Shown here: positions 35,428 through 44,151 of the stretch, piece after piece
Layout of the letters: the number at the start of each line of letters is the position of its first letter
How positions within the stretch are numbered: the first letter of the stretch is position 1
NCBI GenBank assembly: GCA_964402505.1
Contig: CAYOCP010000022.1
Coordinates: 13,451 to 77,450, forward strand
Source of the DNA: SLRI01 sp964402505
GTDB lineage: Bacteria; Pseudomonadota; Alphaproteobacteria; Geminicoccales; Geminicoccaceae
Direction: 5' to 3'
Length of the DNA stretch: 64,000 nucleotides
Notes under the pieces: generated by a model
Databases searched by the model: none
What the model saw: only the letters and a program-made list of their open reading frames with translations
Told to the model about the DNA's origin: nothing
Made by a program: the position numbers and the translations under genes

Positions 35428-36864
35428 TCAACCCGCCTTCTCGATGTCCGGCAGGACCCACGAACGATCGAAATAGGCCTCGGTCGGCGAATAGAAGCGG
35501 AAGTAGGGGAACCACGCCTTGCCGGCCACGGTGGGAATCCAGTTCGTCGCACCCGCCGCCGGCTCGTCCGGGCCGACGTACAGCGTCACCGAGCCGTCCT
35601 CGTTCACGTCGAGATCCATGCGCGACGACTTGTCGGCGACGACCTGCTCGTTGCGCAGCGGGGCTCTGGTCGCGACGTCGTAGGCGGTGAACGACCAGAA
35701 CTCCGCCGCCGGCACGTCGGCCGGGACGGTCAGGGTGTAGTTCGTGCCGCCGTCCAGCCAGTCGCCGTCCGCGTCGCGGTAGCTGGCGAGATAGATCTGC
35801 CCGTAGCCCGGCCGATCCGACTGCATCGCGACATCGTTGGTGACCGCCTCGTAGAACCAGGCGGCGCGACCGTCGAGGGCGTCGTAAAACTCCCAGCGCT
35901 GGTCGATCGGCGATGTGGTGGCGATCTCCCACATCGAGCCTTCGACATAGTGCGACTGCTCGAGCCTCGGATTGAAGAAGTCGTTGGCCTTGGCCATCGC
36001 CTCGCCGACCAGAGCCGCCTCGGTCAGAATCCCGGCTTGGCGCTCGTCGGGCGCGAACGGCCGGCCCTTCTCGATTCCCAGCGGCTTCAGCATCGCCATG
36101 AAGAAGCGGTCGCGCTCGGCCACGGGCTCGCGCAGGAGGATGTCGGCCAGGACCTCGAAATACTCGATCCCGCGCGGCTGCCAGCCCTGCCACTCCCTGT
36201 GATCCGCCTCGATCACCTTCGTCGTGTGCTCGCCGCCGAGCGCGGACAGCGGGTAGATCCGGATGCCGGCGAGATCCTCGACCTGCTGCTCCTCGCTCTC
36301 GGCGAGCAGCCGGATGCCGAGGAAGATGCTGTTGGTCGGCGCCTCGAACACCTTCGCGTCGGCCACCTCCGGCGCCTCGGTGCCCGGGGCGTGGAACACG
36401 TAGCGTCCCGCCTCTGTCATCTGGGTGATCCCGACCTGCCACATCGAGTGCGTGGCGCCGCGGACGTCGGCCTCGGGCATGTCGATGACGATCGGGCCCG
36501 TCTCCTCGAGATTGATGAAGCTGAGCGCATAGGGCGTCGTCGTGTTGGCGGTGAGGAGGCCGTACTTGTCCACCGTGTCCCGGTAGTGGACGATGTCGCC
36601 CGACGCGGCGCCGAAGGTCTCCTCGTGCGCCCGCTGCCATTGCGCGAAGGCGACGATGGGGATCGCCCAGATGTAGGCCTGGGTGGCGCGCTGGAAATCC
36701 ATCTCGTCGAACAGCTTCTGCTGCGTCTCGATGGTCGGGTAGCCGTTCTCGAAGTCGTGCGTGAAGGTGAGCGGGCCGATCCGCGTCTCGATCGTCTCCT
36801 CGGCCATCGCGGCTCCGGAGATCAAGGCCGCGACGGCGACGCTGGAGAAGAGTCGCTTGAGCAT
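35428..36864 (-). CDS. DUF1254/DUF1214 protein (first paralog)
   Basis: A 478-residue exported protein with signal peptide MLKRLFSSVAVAALISGAAM. Residues about 60-190 match DUF1254 (FQRATQAYIWAIPIVAFAQW, TANTTTPYALSFINLEETGP). The C-terminal third matches DUF1214 (FWSFTAYDVATRAPLRNEQV, YVGPDEPAAGATNWIPTVAG, then FRFYSPTEAYFDRSW). No biochemical activity is settled for this pair of domains; the fold appears beta-rich and periplasmic. It lies between a second paralog and the barrel-protein gene, all on the minus strand with short gaps. Confidence 0.88.
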   Translation of the reverse strand: MLKRLFSSVAVAALISGAAMAEETIETRIGPLTFTHDFENGYPTIETQQKLFDEMDFQRATQAYIWAIPIVAFAQWQRAHEETFGAASGDIVHYRDTVDKYGLLTANTTTPYALSFINLEETGPIVIDMPEADVRGATHSMWQVGITQMTEAGRYVFHAPGTEAPEVADAKVFEAPTNSIFLGIRLLAESEEQQVEDLAGIRIYPLSALGGEHTTKVIEADHREWQGWQPRGIEYFEVLADILLREPVAERDRFFMAMLKPLGIEKGRPFAPDERQAGILTEAALVGEAMAKANDFFNPRLEQSHYVEGSMWEIATTSPIDQRWEFYDALDGRAAWFYEAVTNDVAMQSDRPGYGQIYLASYRDADGDWLDGGTNYTLTVPADVPAAEFWSFTAYDVATRAPLRNEQVVADKSSRMDLDVNEDGSVTLYVGPDEPAAGATNWIPTVAGKAWFPYFRFYSPTEAYFDRSWVLPDIEKAG

Positions 36865-36914
36865 TGTCGTCTCCCGTTGTCAACGGTGCCGGCTCGCCGG
36901 CGGCGTGCTGCTGG

Positions 36915-38399
36915 TCACTCGACCTTGACGAGGTCGTCGGGCTTCCAGGTCTGGTCGAAGAAGGCGAGCTCGGCTCCGTACAGCCTGAGCACGGCGAGAA
37001 AATCGCGCCCATCGACGGTCTGGATGAAGTTGCTCTCGGCCACGTCGGCAGGCAGCGCCGGCCCGAACCAGATGTCGATGGAGCCGTCCGCGTTGGTCAC
37101 CACGTCGTTGTAGCCGTTGATCGACGGCAGCAGCTGCGGCGTCTCCGGCATGGTGCCATCGGTCACGTTGTAGGCGGTCACCGCCCAGAAGGCCGCGGCC
37201 GGCGGATCGGCCGGCAGGCGCATCCGGTAGGTATTGGAGCCGCTCAGGAAATGGCCGTCGGCGTCGCGCGTGGCGATAGGATACTTCGAGCCGGCGCCGA
37301 TAGTCCGCATCACCATCGCCGGCGCCGACGAGTAGGCATACTGGAAGAAGGCAGCCCGCTGGTTCACGTCGAGATAGCTCTCCTGCATCCACTCCGCCGT
37401 GCCGGCGGCCCAGGCACGCTCGTATTGCCGGTCGGCGTAGTAGAGATTGCGGCCGTCCTCGCGGCCGAGCTGGCGCAAGGCGAGGATCATGCGGGGTGCC
37501 GTCTCGACGGCGCGCTGCAGCAGCTCCTGCTGGCGCCCGGTCGGCTCGAAGGGCCGGCCCTTGACGATGCCGATCGACGCCAGCACGCCACGCAGCTCGG
37601 GCGTGATCGCCGGGACCGGCTCGTAGTCGACGAACGCTTTGAGCTTGGTCCAGAAGGTGCTGTCGACCGGATACATCATGTCGACCCGCTGGCCGCTGGC
37701 GTTCGGGAACTCCATGGCCAGGATGTCCTTCTCCTGCGCCCAGAGCGGATAAATCCGCGTCTGCTCCGCGAGCGCCACGGCCGGTGCCGGATCCGGGCCG
37801 CCATCGCCCTGCGCCATCACCGTGCGGAAGAAGAGAAAGACGTTGTAGGTGCTGGACTCGAAGGTGAAGTAGCCGTCCGGGACGTGCCCGTCATAGCCCG
37901 GCGGCAGCAGCAGATAGAGGCCGCCGCGCGCCCGGTCAGGGCCGATGGCGCCGACATCGGTGATGGTGCGCTGGAAGAAGTCGGTGAACATGCCGATCAC
38001 GTTGGGCGGTGCCGCCACCACGAGCGGGCCGCTCTCGCCGAGATCGAGATAGCTCATCGAGTAGATGACATCGGCATTGGGCGTCGGGACCCACGTCCGG
38101 CTGTCCATCCGGTCCTTCCAGATCGGCAGGACATTGTAGCCGGCGCCGAACGCCGCTTCCGAGCCGTCGCGCATGCCGATCACGTTGAGCGCCGGCAGCA
38201 TGGTCATGTAGGCGTAAACGGCGCGCTGGTAGAAAAGCTCGTCGCGGAGCGACACGGCCTCCTCCTGCGGCAGCCAGTCGCCGCCCTCGATCTGCGCCAC
38301 CAGGGGCGGCAATGGCGCTTCCTGACCCTGCACCTGGAGCGGCAGCGCGCTGGCCAGGAACATGGCGGCGAATGCGGCGTGAAGCGAAGCGCTCGGCAT
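36915..38399 (-). CDS. DUF1254/DUF1214 protein (second paralog)
   Basis: A 494-residue exported protein with signal peptide MPSASLHAAFAAMFLASALP, cleaved near VQGQ. ATG 38399 has GGGAGGACGAG upstream. DUF1254 part: FYQRAVYAYMTMLPALNVIG, TPNADVIYSMSYLDLGESGP. DUF1214 part: FWAVTAYNVTDGTMPETPQL, WFGPALPADVAESNFIQTVD. It is diverged from the neighbouring paralog but has the same domain order, so the pair probably arose by old tandem duplication. The AraC-family gene upstream on the same strand, 59 bases away, may control them. Confidence 0.88.
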   Translation of the reverse strand: MPSASLHAAFAAMFLASALPLQVQGQEAPLPPLVAQIEGGDWLPQEEAVSLRDELFYQRAVYAYMTMLPALNVIGMRDGSEAAFGAGYNVLPIWKDRMDSRTWVPTPNADVIYSMSYLDLGESGPLVVAAPPNVIGMFTDFFQRTITDVGAIGPDRARGGLYLLLPPGYDGHVPDGYFTFESSTYNVFLFFRTVMAQGDGGPDPAPAVALAEQTRIYPLWAQEKDILAMEFPNASGQRVDMMYPVDSTFWTKLKAFVDYEPVPAITPELRGVLASIGIVKGRPFEPTGRQQELLQRAVETAPRMILALRQLGREDGRNLYYADRQYERAWAAGTAEWMQESYLDVNQRAAFFQYAYSSAPAMVMRTIGAGSKYPIATRDADGHFLSGSNTYRMRLPADPPAAAFWAVTAYNVTDGTMPETPQLLPSINGYNDVVTNADGSIDIWFGPALPADVAESNFIQTVDGRDFLAVLRLYGAELAFFDQTWKPDDLVKVE

Positions 38400-38458
38400 C
38401 TCGTCCTCCCATTCCTATCGATCTGACGCACCGCCTAGCGATCTCGGCGCCAGGTCGT

Positions 38459-39472
38459 CTATGCAGTTTGTGCCAGAATGGCCGCTTCCGGACGGCTGCG
38501 GCGGATGGTTTCCGACGGCAGCTCGCCGAAGAGCGCTCGATAGCGGCCGGCGAGACGGCCGAGCTCGCCGATGCCCCACTGGTTGGCGAGGCTGGCGATC
38601 GTCGGCGCATCCGCGGCATCGAGGGCGAGGCCCCGGCGGATGCGGTGCAGCCTGAGGCGGCGGACATAGGCCTGCGGCGACTCGTCGAGGATGTCGAGAA
38701 AGGCACGGTGCAGGCTGCGTCGCGACGTGCCGGCCGCGCCGGCGATGGCGGAGATGGTGATCGGCTCGTCGAGATTGGCCTCGATCCAGGCCCGGGCCCG
38801 GGCGACCACGGGCGCGGGGCCCCGCCCGGCCGGCAGGCCCATCCGGACCCTGGGCTCGCGGCCCAAATGACGAAGGAAGCACTCGAGGATCCTCGCCTCG
38901 AGCGACCCGCCCACGAGGTTTCCGCGCACGCCGCCGCGGTGCTCGGCGAGCAGGCACCGCCGCAGCGTAGCGAGGTCATCGGGGGCCATCGGCCGCGGAT
39001 GCAGGCCCGTGCGCCGCAGTCCCGCCACGTCGAGCATCACGCCTTCGGCCTCGGCCAGGGCCAGGGCCAGCAGGTGCTCCTCGGAAAGCGTGGCGGCAAG
39101 ATAGAACGAGCGCCCGTCATAGAGCGCATCGTGGTCTCCGCCGGCGCAGAAGACGCCGACCGCGCCGGTCCCGACATCGTTCAGCCAGTGGCGGCTGCGT
39201 CCTTCGAGGCCGAGCGCGACGCCGAGCGTCGGCTGATGTTTCGAGAGCGAGCCACGCAAGGTGACCCTCCCCTCGATCAGGCCGGAGCCGAAGAGCACAC
39301 CCTCGTGCGAATGATGGACGAGCGTGCCGCTGACCGTCGCCGCCGACATCTGCACCGCCTCGAGACCCGCCCCGAGCACGGCATCGCCCAGATCCTCGAT
39401 ATGACCGATGCGGGTCCGTCTCCACGCGCCATGCGGCGCCCGCGCGCACGGCGACGCCACTAGAGCCGACAT
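38459..39472 (-). CDS. AraC-family transcriptional regulator
   Basis: A 337-residue regulator. The C-terminal 110 residues hold two HTHs of the AraC/XylS type: ITISAIAGAAGTSRRSLHRA and IASLANQWGIGELGRLAGRY, followed by FGELPSETIRRSR. The N-terminal half is the weakly conserved sensory domain seen in AraC_binding_2-like regulators (VHHSHEGVLFGSG, LSEEHLLALALAEAEGV). An internal Met at residue 42 is an alternative start. It lies upstream of the DUF1254 operon, in the same direction, so it is the likely activator of that cluster in response to an unknown ligand. Confidence 0.9.
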   Translation of the reverse strand: MSALVASPCARAPHGAWRRTRIGHIEDLGDAVLGAGLEAVQMSAATVSGTLVHHSHEGVLFGSGLIEGRVTLRGSLSKHQPTLGVALGLEGRSRHWLNDVGTGAVGVFCAGGDHDALYDGRSFYLAATLSEEHLLALALAEAEGVMLDVAGLRRTGLHPRPMAPDDLATLRRCLLAEHRGGVRGNLVGGSLEARILECFLRHLGREPRVRMGLPAGRGPAPVVARARAWIEANLDEPITISAIAGAAGTSRRSLHRAFLDILDESPQAYVRRLRLHRIRRGLALDAADAPTIASLANQWGIGELGRLAGRYRALFGELPSETIRRSRPEAAILAQTA

Positions 39473-39586
39473 CCAGGGTCCAGCGAGTGGCGCTCGACCG
39501 GAAGACGGGCCGCGCCACCGTCGCGAGAACCTTCTCGACGCATGTTGCGGGAACCGGCCCCGGCCGGAGAGGGGTGCATGGCCGCG

Positions 39587-39756
39587 TTACCGCGAAGGCG
39601 ACGGATGCCGGTCCGGTGCCGCGAACACCAGGCCGCGGTCGCGGCCAAGCCGCACGCTTGCGACCCGCGCGCCCGGGACCGCCGACGAGGATCCGGCTGC
39701 ACGATCCCCCTCGCGGTGCCGACGATGTCGCCCCGGTTCTCGATGATCGAAACCAT
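39587..39756 (-). pseudogene. Decayed paralog of the 97-aa protein gene at 42858-43151
   Basis: The 436-base gap 39473-39908 has no intact gene. On the minus strand from 39756 it reads MVSIIENRGDIVGTARGIVQ, clearly like MVAIVENWALIVGTVMGIAQ at the start of the 97-residue protein. After a frame change the other frame reads VRLGRDRGLVFAAPDRHPSP to a stop at 39587, like VRRGRDPSRVFAAPDWTPAR at that protein's end. The middle (about 45 codons) is missing. So this is a copy with an internal deletion and frameshift. The rest of the gap shows nothing I can interpret. Confidence 0.65.
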
Positions 39757-39908
39757 GGCACAAGGATCCGTTGCCCGGTGACCCTCCTGCAGATAAAGCG
39801 CCGCCCGGCACAGTCCAGATCACGACCGCTCGTCAGACGCCGGGCCGGAGGAGGGACACGCCCCCGTTCGACCCCCGCTCAACACGGCACCGTCGGGTTC
39901 TTGCCGTC

Positions 39909-41105
39909 TCAGGACACGCCATCCCCCACCACCCGCCGCTGCACGACCCAGGGTGCCAGCGCCGCCTCGTCGACCGCGATGCCGAGCCCCGGCCCCTGCG
40001 GGATCGCCACCGCCCCGTCCTCGAGCTTGAAGTTCTCCTCGAGGATGGTGTCGCGGAGCGGGTTCAGGGTGCGGTCGTACTCGACCATGGGCTCGTTCTG
40101 CAGGGTGACGGGGGCTGCCGTGTGCGGCAGGGGCGGGATGGTGGCGATGGCCTGCAGCGCCGCCGCCACCGCGACGCCGGAGCCCCAGACATGGGGGATG
40201 GTCAAGACCCCGTGCTGGCCGGCGGTCGCCAGGATCTTGACCCATTCGCTGAACCCGCCCGCGGAGCAGAGGTCGGGCTGGGCGATGTCGACGCAGCCCT
40301 TGGCGATGAAGTCGCGAAAGCCGAAGCGGGTGAACTCGCACTCGCCGCCGGCGATGGGCGTGTCCAGCTTCAGCCGCAGCCGGCGGTAGCCGTCGTGATC
40401 CTCGGGCGGCACCGGCTCCTCGAACCAGAGGAAGTCATGAGCGTCCATGACCCGGCCGATCCGAAGCGCGGTGGCCGCGTTGTAGGCGTGGTTGGCGTCC
40501 GCCATCAGCCGCACCGCGGGGCCCAGGGTCCTGCGGATCAGCTCGATCCGCGCCCGATCCTCCTCCACCGAAAGCAGGCCGAGCTTGATCTTGACGGCGG
40601 TGACCCCGGCCGCCTCGTAGCCTCTCACTTCCGCTTCGAGCGCCTTCATCATGGCGGCCGTGTCACGGAAATTCTCCGGGTAGTAGCAGCCCGTGCCGTA
40701 GGCCATGGCGCGGTCGCGAAACGCACCGCCCAGAAGATGATGCACCGGCCGATCCAGCGACTTCCCCCAGATGTCCCAAAGCGCGATATCGATCGCGCTC
40801 ATCGCCTCGACATAGGTGCCGGCGCGGCCGAAATCGCGGCTGAAGGCGTAGCTCTCCTCCCAGAGGCGCACGGGCTGGTCGGCGGCCCTGCCGAGCAGCC
40901 GCGGCCCCAGCACGTCGACGACGGCCGCGGCCACCGGCTCGCCCGGCCCGTACTGGCCGCCCTCGCCCCAGCCCACGAGCCCGTCATCGGTGGTGATCCT
41001 GACGAGCAGCGAGTTGCGGTCGGCAAAGCGCGCCTGCGACGAGAAGAACGCCCTCTTGCCGATCGGCGCCTTGAGCGCCAGGGCCTCGATGGTCCGGATC
41101 CTCAC
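39909..41105 (-). CDS. Mandelate racemase/muconate lactonizing family enzyme, copy A
   Basis: A 398-residue enolase-superfamily enzyme, GTG start. Catalytic Lys pair VKIKLG (K172, K174), metal ligands MADANHAY (D203), WFEEP (E229/E230) and GGECEF (E255), and the His of IPHVWGSG (H305) are all present. So it abstracts an alpha proton next to a carboxylate. The pattern around QPDLCSAGGFSEWVKI and VEYDRTLNPLRD resembles D-galactarolactone cycloisomerase, so a sugar-acid substrate is likely. Residues 1-352 are identical to copy B at 49715-50902, while the last 46 residues (TILEENFKLEDGAVAIPQGP onward) differ from it at many positions. It carries a truncated DUF333 remnant just upstream. Confidence 0.92.
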   Translation of the reverse strand: MRIRTIEALALKAPIGKRAFFSSQARFADRNSLLVRITTDDGLVGWGEGGQYGPGEPVAAAVVDVLGPRLLGRAADQPVRLWEESYAFSRDFGRAGTYVEAMSAIDIALWDIWGKSLDRPVHHLLGGAFRDRAMAYGTGCYYPENFRDTAAMMKALEAEVRGYEAAGVTAVKIKLGLLSVEEDRARIELIRRTLGPAVRLMADANHAYNAATALRIGRVMDAHDFLWFEEPVPPEDHDGYRRLRLKLDTPIAGGECEFTRFGFRDFIAKGCVDIAQPDLCSAGGFSEWVKILATAGQHGVLTIPHVWGSGVAVAAALQAIATIPPLPHTAAPVTLQNEPMVEYDRTLNPLRDTILEENFKLEDGAVAIPQGPGLGIAVDEAALAPWVVQRRVVGDGVS

Positions 41106-41182
41106 CTGCCCCTCCCGGCCAACGCCTCAGCCTGCCCGCCCTGCTCCCGCCGGAATTGCTCCCGGGCATCCACCCCCGCGCC
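40050..41182. repeat. 1133-bp near-identical direct repeat, left copy
   Basis: This block matches 49847-50979 at a constant offset of 9797 bases, in the same orientation. Translations in several frames are the same in both copies, so silent positions match too. It covers codons 1-352 of the racemase-family gene and 77 bases upstream. To the left the two copies remain homologous but diverged; to the right they are unrelated. The right edge lies 20 bases beyond the alkaline phosphatase stop. Confidence 0.93.
41102..41182 (-). pseudogene. C-terminal remnant of a DUF333 gene
   Basis: The last 27 codons here (GVDAREQFRREQGGQAEALA and a stop that overlaps the racemase GTG) equal the end of the intact DUF333 gene at 50899-51144. 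Upstream of 41182 the similarity stops and the gene has no start. It is the part of DUF333 that was carried along inside the repeat. Confidence 0.8.
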
Positions 41183-41202
41183 CGGCCGCCGCCCGCACCC
41201 TC

Positions 41203-42774
41203 TCAGTTGGCCGAGGCCGCCCGCTCGCCGAGGCCGGCCGCGTGGTCCATGACATGGAAGACGTAGCTTTGCTCGACCACGCCGCGCACGAGATGCGCCC
41301 CAGGCCCGTTGGCGTAGACGGCGACATCCTCGCCGCCATGCGTCTCCGACGAGCGCGGCACCGTCGCCTGCTGCAGATAGTCGACCTCGGTGGTGTCGAC
41401 ATCGGTGATGTCCGGCCGCTTGCCCTCGAGCCCGCCCGGCCCGTTGGCGTAGCCGAGCGTGGTGTAGGGCATCTCGTCGGCAGCGAGCGAGGGTCCCGTC
41501 TCGGGCTCGCCGTGGTCGTCGTTGGTGACCGACTTGCCGAGGATCGGGTGATTGCGGGTGGCGTAGCCGGCGATGGTGAAGGCGTGGCTGTGGTCGGCGG
41601 TGACGATGATGAGCGTGTCGTCGGCGCTGGTCTTGTCGAGCGCCGTCTGCACCGCCTCGTTCAACGCCACGAGATCCATGAGTGCCCGATACGCATTGCC
41701 GTCGTGATGCCCGTGATCGATGCGCCCGCCCTCGACGAAGAGCGCGAAGCCTTCCGGGTTCCTCGAGAGGATGTCGATCGCCTTGGCGGTCATCTCGGCC
41801 AAGGAGGGCTCGCCCGCCTCGTCCTCGGCGCGATCGGCCTCGAACTGCATGTGGCTGGTCTCGAAAAGTCCGAGCAGATGGTCCGTCGTCGCCGGATCGA
41901 CCGCCTCGAACTGCTCCTCGCTCCAGACATAGGCGGCGTTGTCGTAGCCCTCCGTCCACTCCTTCGTGAGATCGCGGCCATCGGCCCGCTTGCCGGTCTT
42001 GCCGGCATTTTCCGGATCGTCCATGTCGGCCGGGAGAAAGTTGCGCCGGCCGCCGCCCATGGCGACCTCGTAGCCGTCGCCGGGTGCCGCCTCGAGCAGC
42101 TGCACCGCGATGTCCTTGCAGCCGCCGGCCCTGGCCTCGTCGGAGAGATCGGCGTCGGCCTCCCAGTCGCGCTCGGAGGAGGTGGCGTAGGTCGCGGCCG
42201 GGCTCGCATGGGTGAGGCGTGCCGTCGTGACGATGCCGGTCGCCATGCCGGCCATCTCGGCGAGCTCGACATAGGAATCCACGTCCGTGCCCTCTTGGCT
42301 CGCGCAATCGGCGCGCATCGAGCGGTGGTCGACGCCGAGCGTGCCGGCCCTGGCCTTCACGCCGCTGGTATAGGCCGTTGCGGTGCCGGCCGAATCGGCG
42401 ATCTGCTGGTTGGTGTTGTAGGTCTTGGCCAGGGCCACGTTAGGGAAGGTCTCCCAGGCGAGCACGTTCGATTCACCGTCGACGCCACGCAGCTGCCCCT
42501 CGAAGATGCGGCCGGCGGTGACGGTGGTCGGGCCCATGCCGTCGCCGATGAAGAGGATCACGTTCCTGGCCCGGCCCGTCCTCGGCTCCTCGGCCAGCAT
42601 GGCGGCGAGCGTCTCCCGGCCCTGCTCGAACCACACGTCATCGGCCTGCGCCGCCGCCGTCGGCCGCCCCGCCATCCCGGCCGTCTCCGCACCCATCCGC
42701 CCGTCCCCGGCGCACCCCGCGAGCAGGGCCAGGGCGCTGATGCCGGTCAGGGCCGTCGCATGATTCTTGAGCAT
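41203..42774 (-). CDS. Alkaline phosphatase, predicted lipoprotein
   Basis: A 523-residue alkaline phosphatase. Start ATG 42774 follows GGGAGGACGACCC. The N-terminus MLKNHATALTGISALALLAG ends at a lipobox with Cys21, so the enzyme is probably lipid-anchored. Metal and catalytic residues: IGDGMG (D78), nucleophile IADSAGTATA (S128), FVEGGRIDHGHHDG, TADHSHAFT and SETHGGEDV. It releases phosphate from monoesters in the periplasm or at the membrane. A PhoB box was not recognised upstream. Its stop lies 20 bases from the edge of the 1133-bp repeat, so the insertion or conversion tract stopped just short of it. Confidence 0.95.
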   Translation of the reverse strand: MLKNHATALTGISALALLAGCAGDGRMGAETAGMAGRPTAAAQADDVWFEQGRETLAAMLAEEPRTGRARNVILFIGDGMGPTTVTAGRIFEGQLRGVDGESNVLAWETFPNVALAKTYNTNQQIADSAGTATAYTSGVKARAGTLGVDHRSMRADCASQEGTDVDSYVELAEMAGMATGIVTTARLTHASPAATYATSSERDWEADADLSDEARAGGCKDIAVQLLEAAPGDGYEVAMGGGRRNFLPADMDDPENAGKTGKRADGRDLTKEWTEGYDNAAYVWSEEQFEAVDPATTDHLLGLFETSHMQFEADRAEDEAGEPSLAEMTAKAIDILSRNPEGFALFVEGGRIDHGHHDGNAYRALMDLVALNEAVQTALDKTSADDTLIIVTADHSHAFTIAGYATRNHPILGKSVTNDDHGEPETGPSLAADEMPYTTLGYANGPGGLEGKRPDITDVDTTEVDYLQQATVPRSSETHGGEDVAVYANGPGAHLVRGVVEQSYVFHVMDHAAGLGERAASAN

Positions 42775-42857
42775 GGGTCGTCCTCCCTCATTCTCCGGTT
42801 GCAGAAGGATCGAACAGCCATTCACCTCCAGGGTCAAGCCCGGCCGGGCCGCAGCGC

Positions 42858-43151
42858 CTAGTGCCGCGCCGGAGTCCAGTCCGGCGCGGCGAAGACCCGG
42901 CTCGGATCGCGGCCGCGCCGCACCTTGACCTCGATCGGCCCGTTCAGCATCCCGTCGCCGATCTTCTCGTCCGGCACGCTGATGGTGATCCGTTCCCCCG
43001 GCTTCTGCGTGAGCAGCATGGGATAGCCCTGAACCGGCTCGATGCGCTCGATGCGCACCTCGAGCCCGGCCGTGTCGGGCGCCATGCCCCCTTGCGCGAT
43101 GCCCATGACCGTCCCGACGATCAGCGCCCAGTTCTCGACGATCGCAACCAT
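42858..43151 (-). CDS. Small conserved-looking protein (97 aa), function unknown
   Basis: A 97-residue protein with no family I can name. It starts MVAIVENWALIVGTVMGIAQ (ATG 43151) and continues LEVRIERIEPVQGYPMLLTQ, KPGERITISVPDEKIGDGML and a basic VKVRRGRDPSRVFAAPD ending; it looks like a small beta-rich soluble fold. A deleted, frameshifted copy lies at 39587-39756, which supports it being a real gene family. It lies between the alkaline phosphatase and ATP-grasp genes on the same strand, 76 bases after the ATP-grasp stop, so it may belong to the protease/ATP-grasp operon. Confidence 0.7.
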   Translation of the reverse strand: MVAIVENWALIVGTVMGIAQGGMAPDTAGLEVRIERIEPVQGYPMLLTQKPGERITISVPDEKIGDGMLNGPIEVKVRRGRDPSRVFAAPDWTPARH

Positions 43152-43227
43152 GAAAGAGGCCTCCTCTCGTGAACCGATCCTGCGGAAATGGGGTCCTGCC
43201 CGATGCCCGCCAAGCCGTGGCGAGCCC

Positions 43228-44151
43228 TCAGATCCCGGCCAAGGCGCGCGCGATCGCGAGGGCGATCGGCTGTCCCGTTCGCTCCTCGAAGCTGCTGAAG
43301 GCGGGCGCGGGGTTGACCTCGAAGCAGACCCAGTCGCCGTCGGGCGTCAGCTTGAGATCGATGCCGGCGAGCGGCAGGTCGAGGCGGCGCGAGAGATCGA
43401 GGCAGCGCGCGGCCACGGCCTCCGGCAGCCTCATCGGCGCGTAGCGCGCACCGCCTCCCTCCCCCTCGGCATAGCGGTAGTCGATGCCGGCACTCTGGAT
43501 CCGCGTCGCGAACAAGAGGCCCGCGACGACGTGCACCCTGACGTCGTCGCCTTCGATCAGCTCCTGGAACTGCGTCGGCAGGAGGCGGATATGCGCAAGC
43601 CGACGCTCTGCCTCGGATGTGAGCTCGCTGACGATCGACCGGTGCGCGCTGATCGACTTGAAGACCACCCGGCGATGCCGCCGCCTGAAGGCCCGCACCG
43701 CCGCGACCTCGTTGGTGACGATCGTCCCGGGCACGCGAAAGCCGGCTCGGGCGATCAGCCGGGCCTGGAAAGGCTTCGACATGTTGCTGTTCGAGGGCCT
43801 CGTCCGGTTCATGACCAAGGCCGGCGCGGTCTCGAGCCAGTCGCCGAGGAGAGCGTGCCAGGCCTCGATCCGCCCGCGATCTTGAACCGCCGTGGCACTC
43901 GCGCGCCGGTATTCCGGCAGCACCCGCCAATCGGTCAGCCGGACGAGCATGCCGCTCGCCCGGCTCAGATCGCGCGACCCGTCCGGGCCGTGCTGGCGAA
44001 AAGCGAGCCGGCCGGCCGTGCCGTCCACCACGAGTGCCGTGGTCGCCGAGTCGCGCTGATTGAGGCGATGGGTCTCGAGCCCCAGCCGCATCGCCGCCTC
44101 CTCGACCATGCGCATCGGCGGCTCGCTCGGAATGCCGCAGAGCAGGATCAT
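43228..44151 (-). CDS. RimK-like ATP-grasp ligase
   Basis: A 307-residue ATP-grasp protein. The pre-ATP-grasp part has VMNRTRPSNSNMSKPFQARL. The ATP lid carries VVFKSISAHRS (Lys) and FQELIEGDDVRVHVV. The metal-binding core is AGIDLKLTPDGDWVCFEVNP with Asp, Glu and Asn in place, so it should be active. RimK-like enzymes join a carboxylate to an amine (or alcohol) through an acyl phosphate; graspetide and microviridin ligases do this on Asp/Glu and Lys/Ser/Thr of precursor peptides. Its ATG overlaps the stop of a degenerate sister protein, which in turn follows an M6 protease with Asp-Lys repeats. A role in modifying that protein is inferred. Confidence 0.85.
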   Translation of the reverse strand: MILLCGIPSEPPMRMVEEAAMRLGLETHRLNQRDSATTALVVDGTAGRLAFRQHGPDGSRDLSRASGMLVRLTDWRVLPEYRRASATAVQDRGRIEAWHALLGDWLETAPALVMNRTRPSNSNMSKPFQARLIARAGFRVPGTIVTNEVAAVRAFRRRHRRVVFKSISAHRSIVSELTSEAERRLAHIRLLPTQFQELIEGDDVRVHVVAGLLFATRIQSAGIDYRYAEGEGGGARYAPMRLPEAVAARCLDLSRRLDLPLAGIDLKLTPDGDWVCFEVNPAPAFSSFEERTGQPIALAIARALAGI

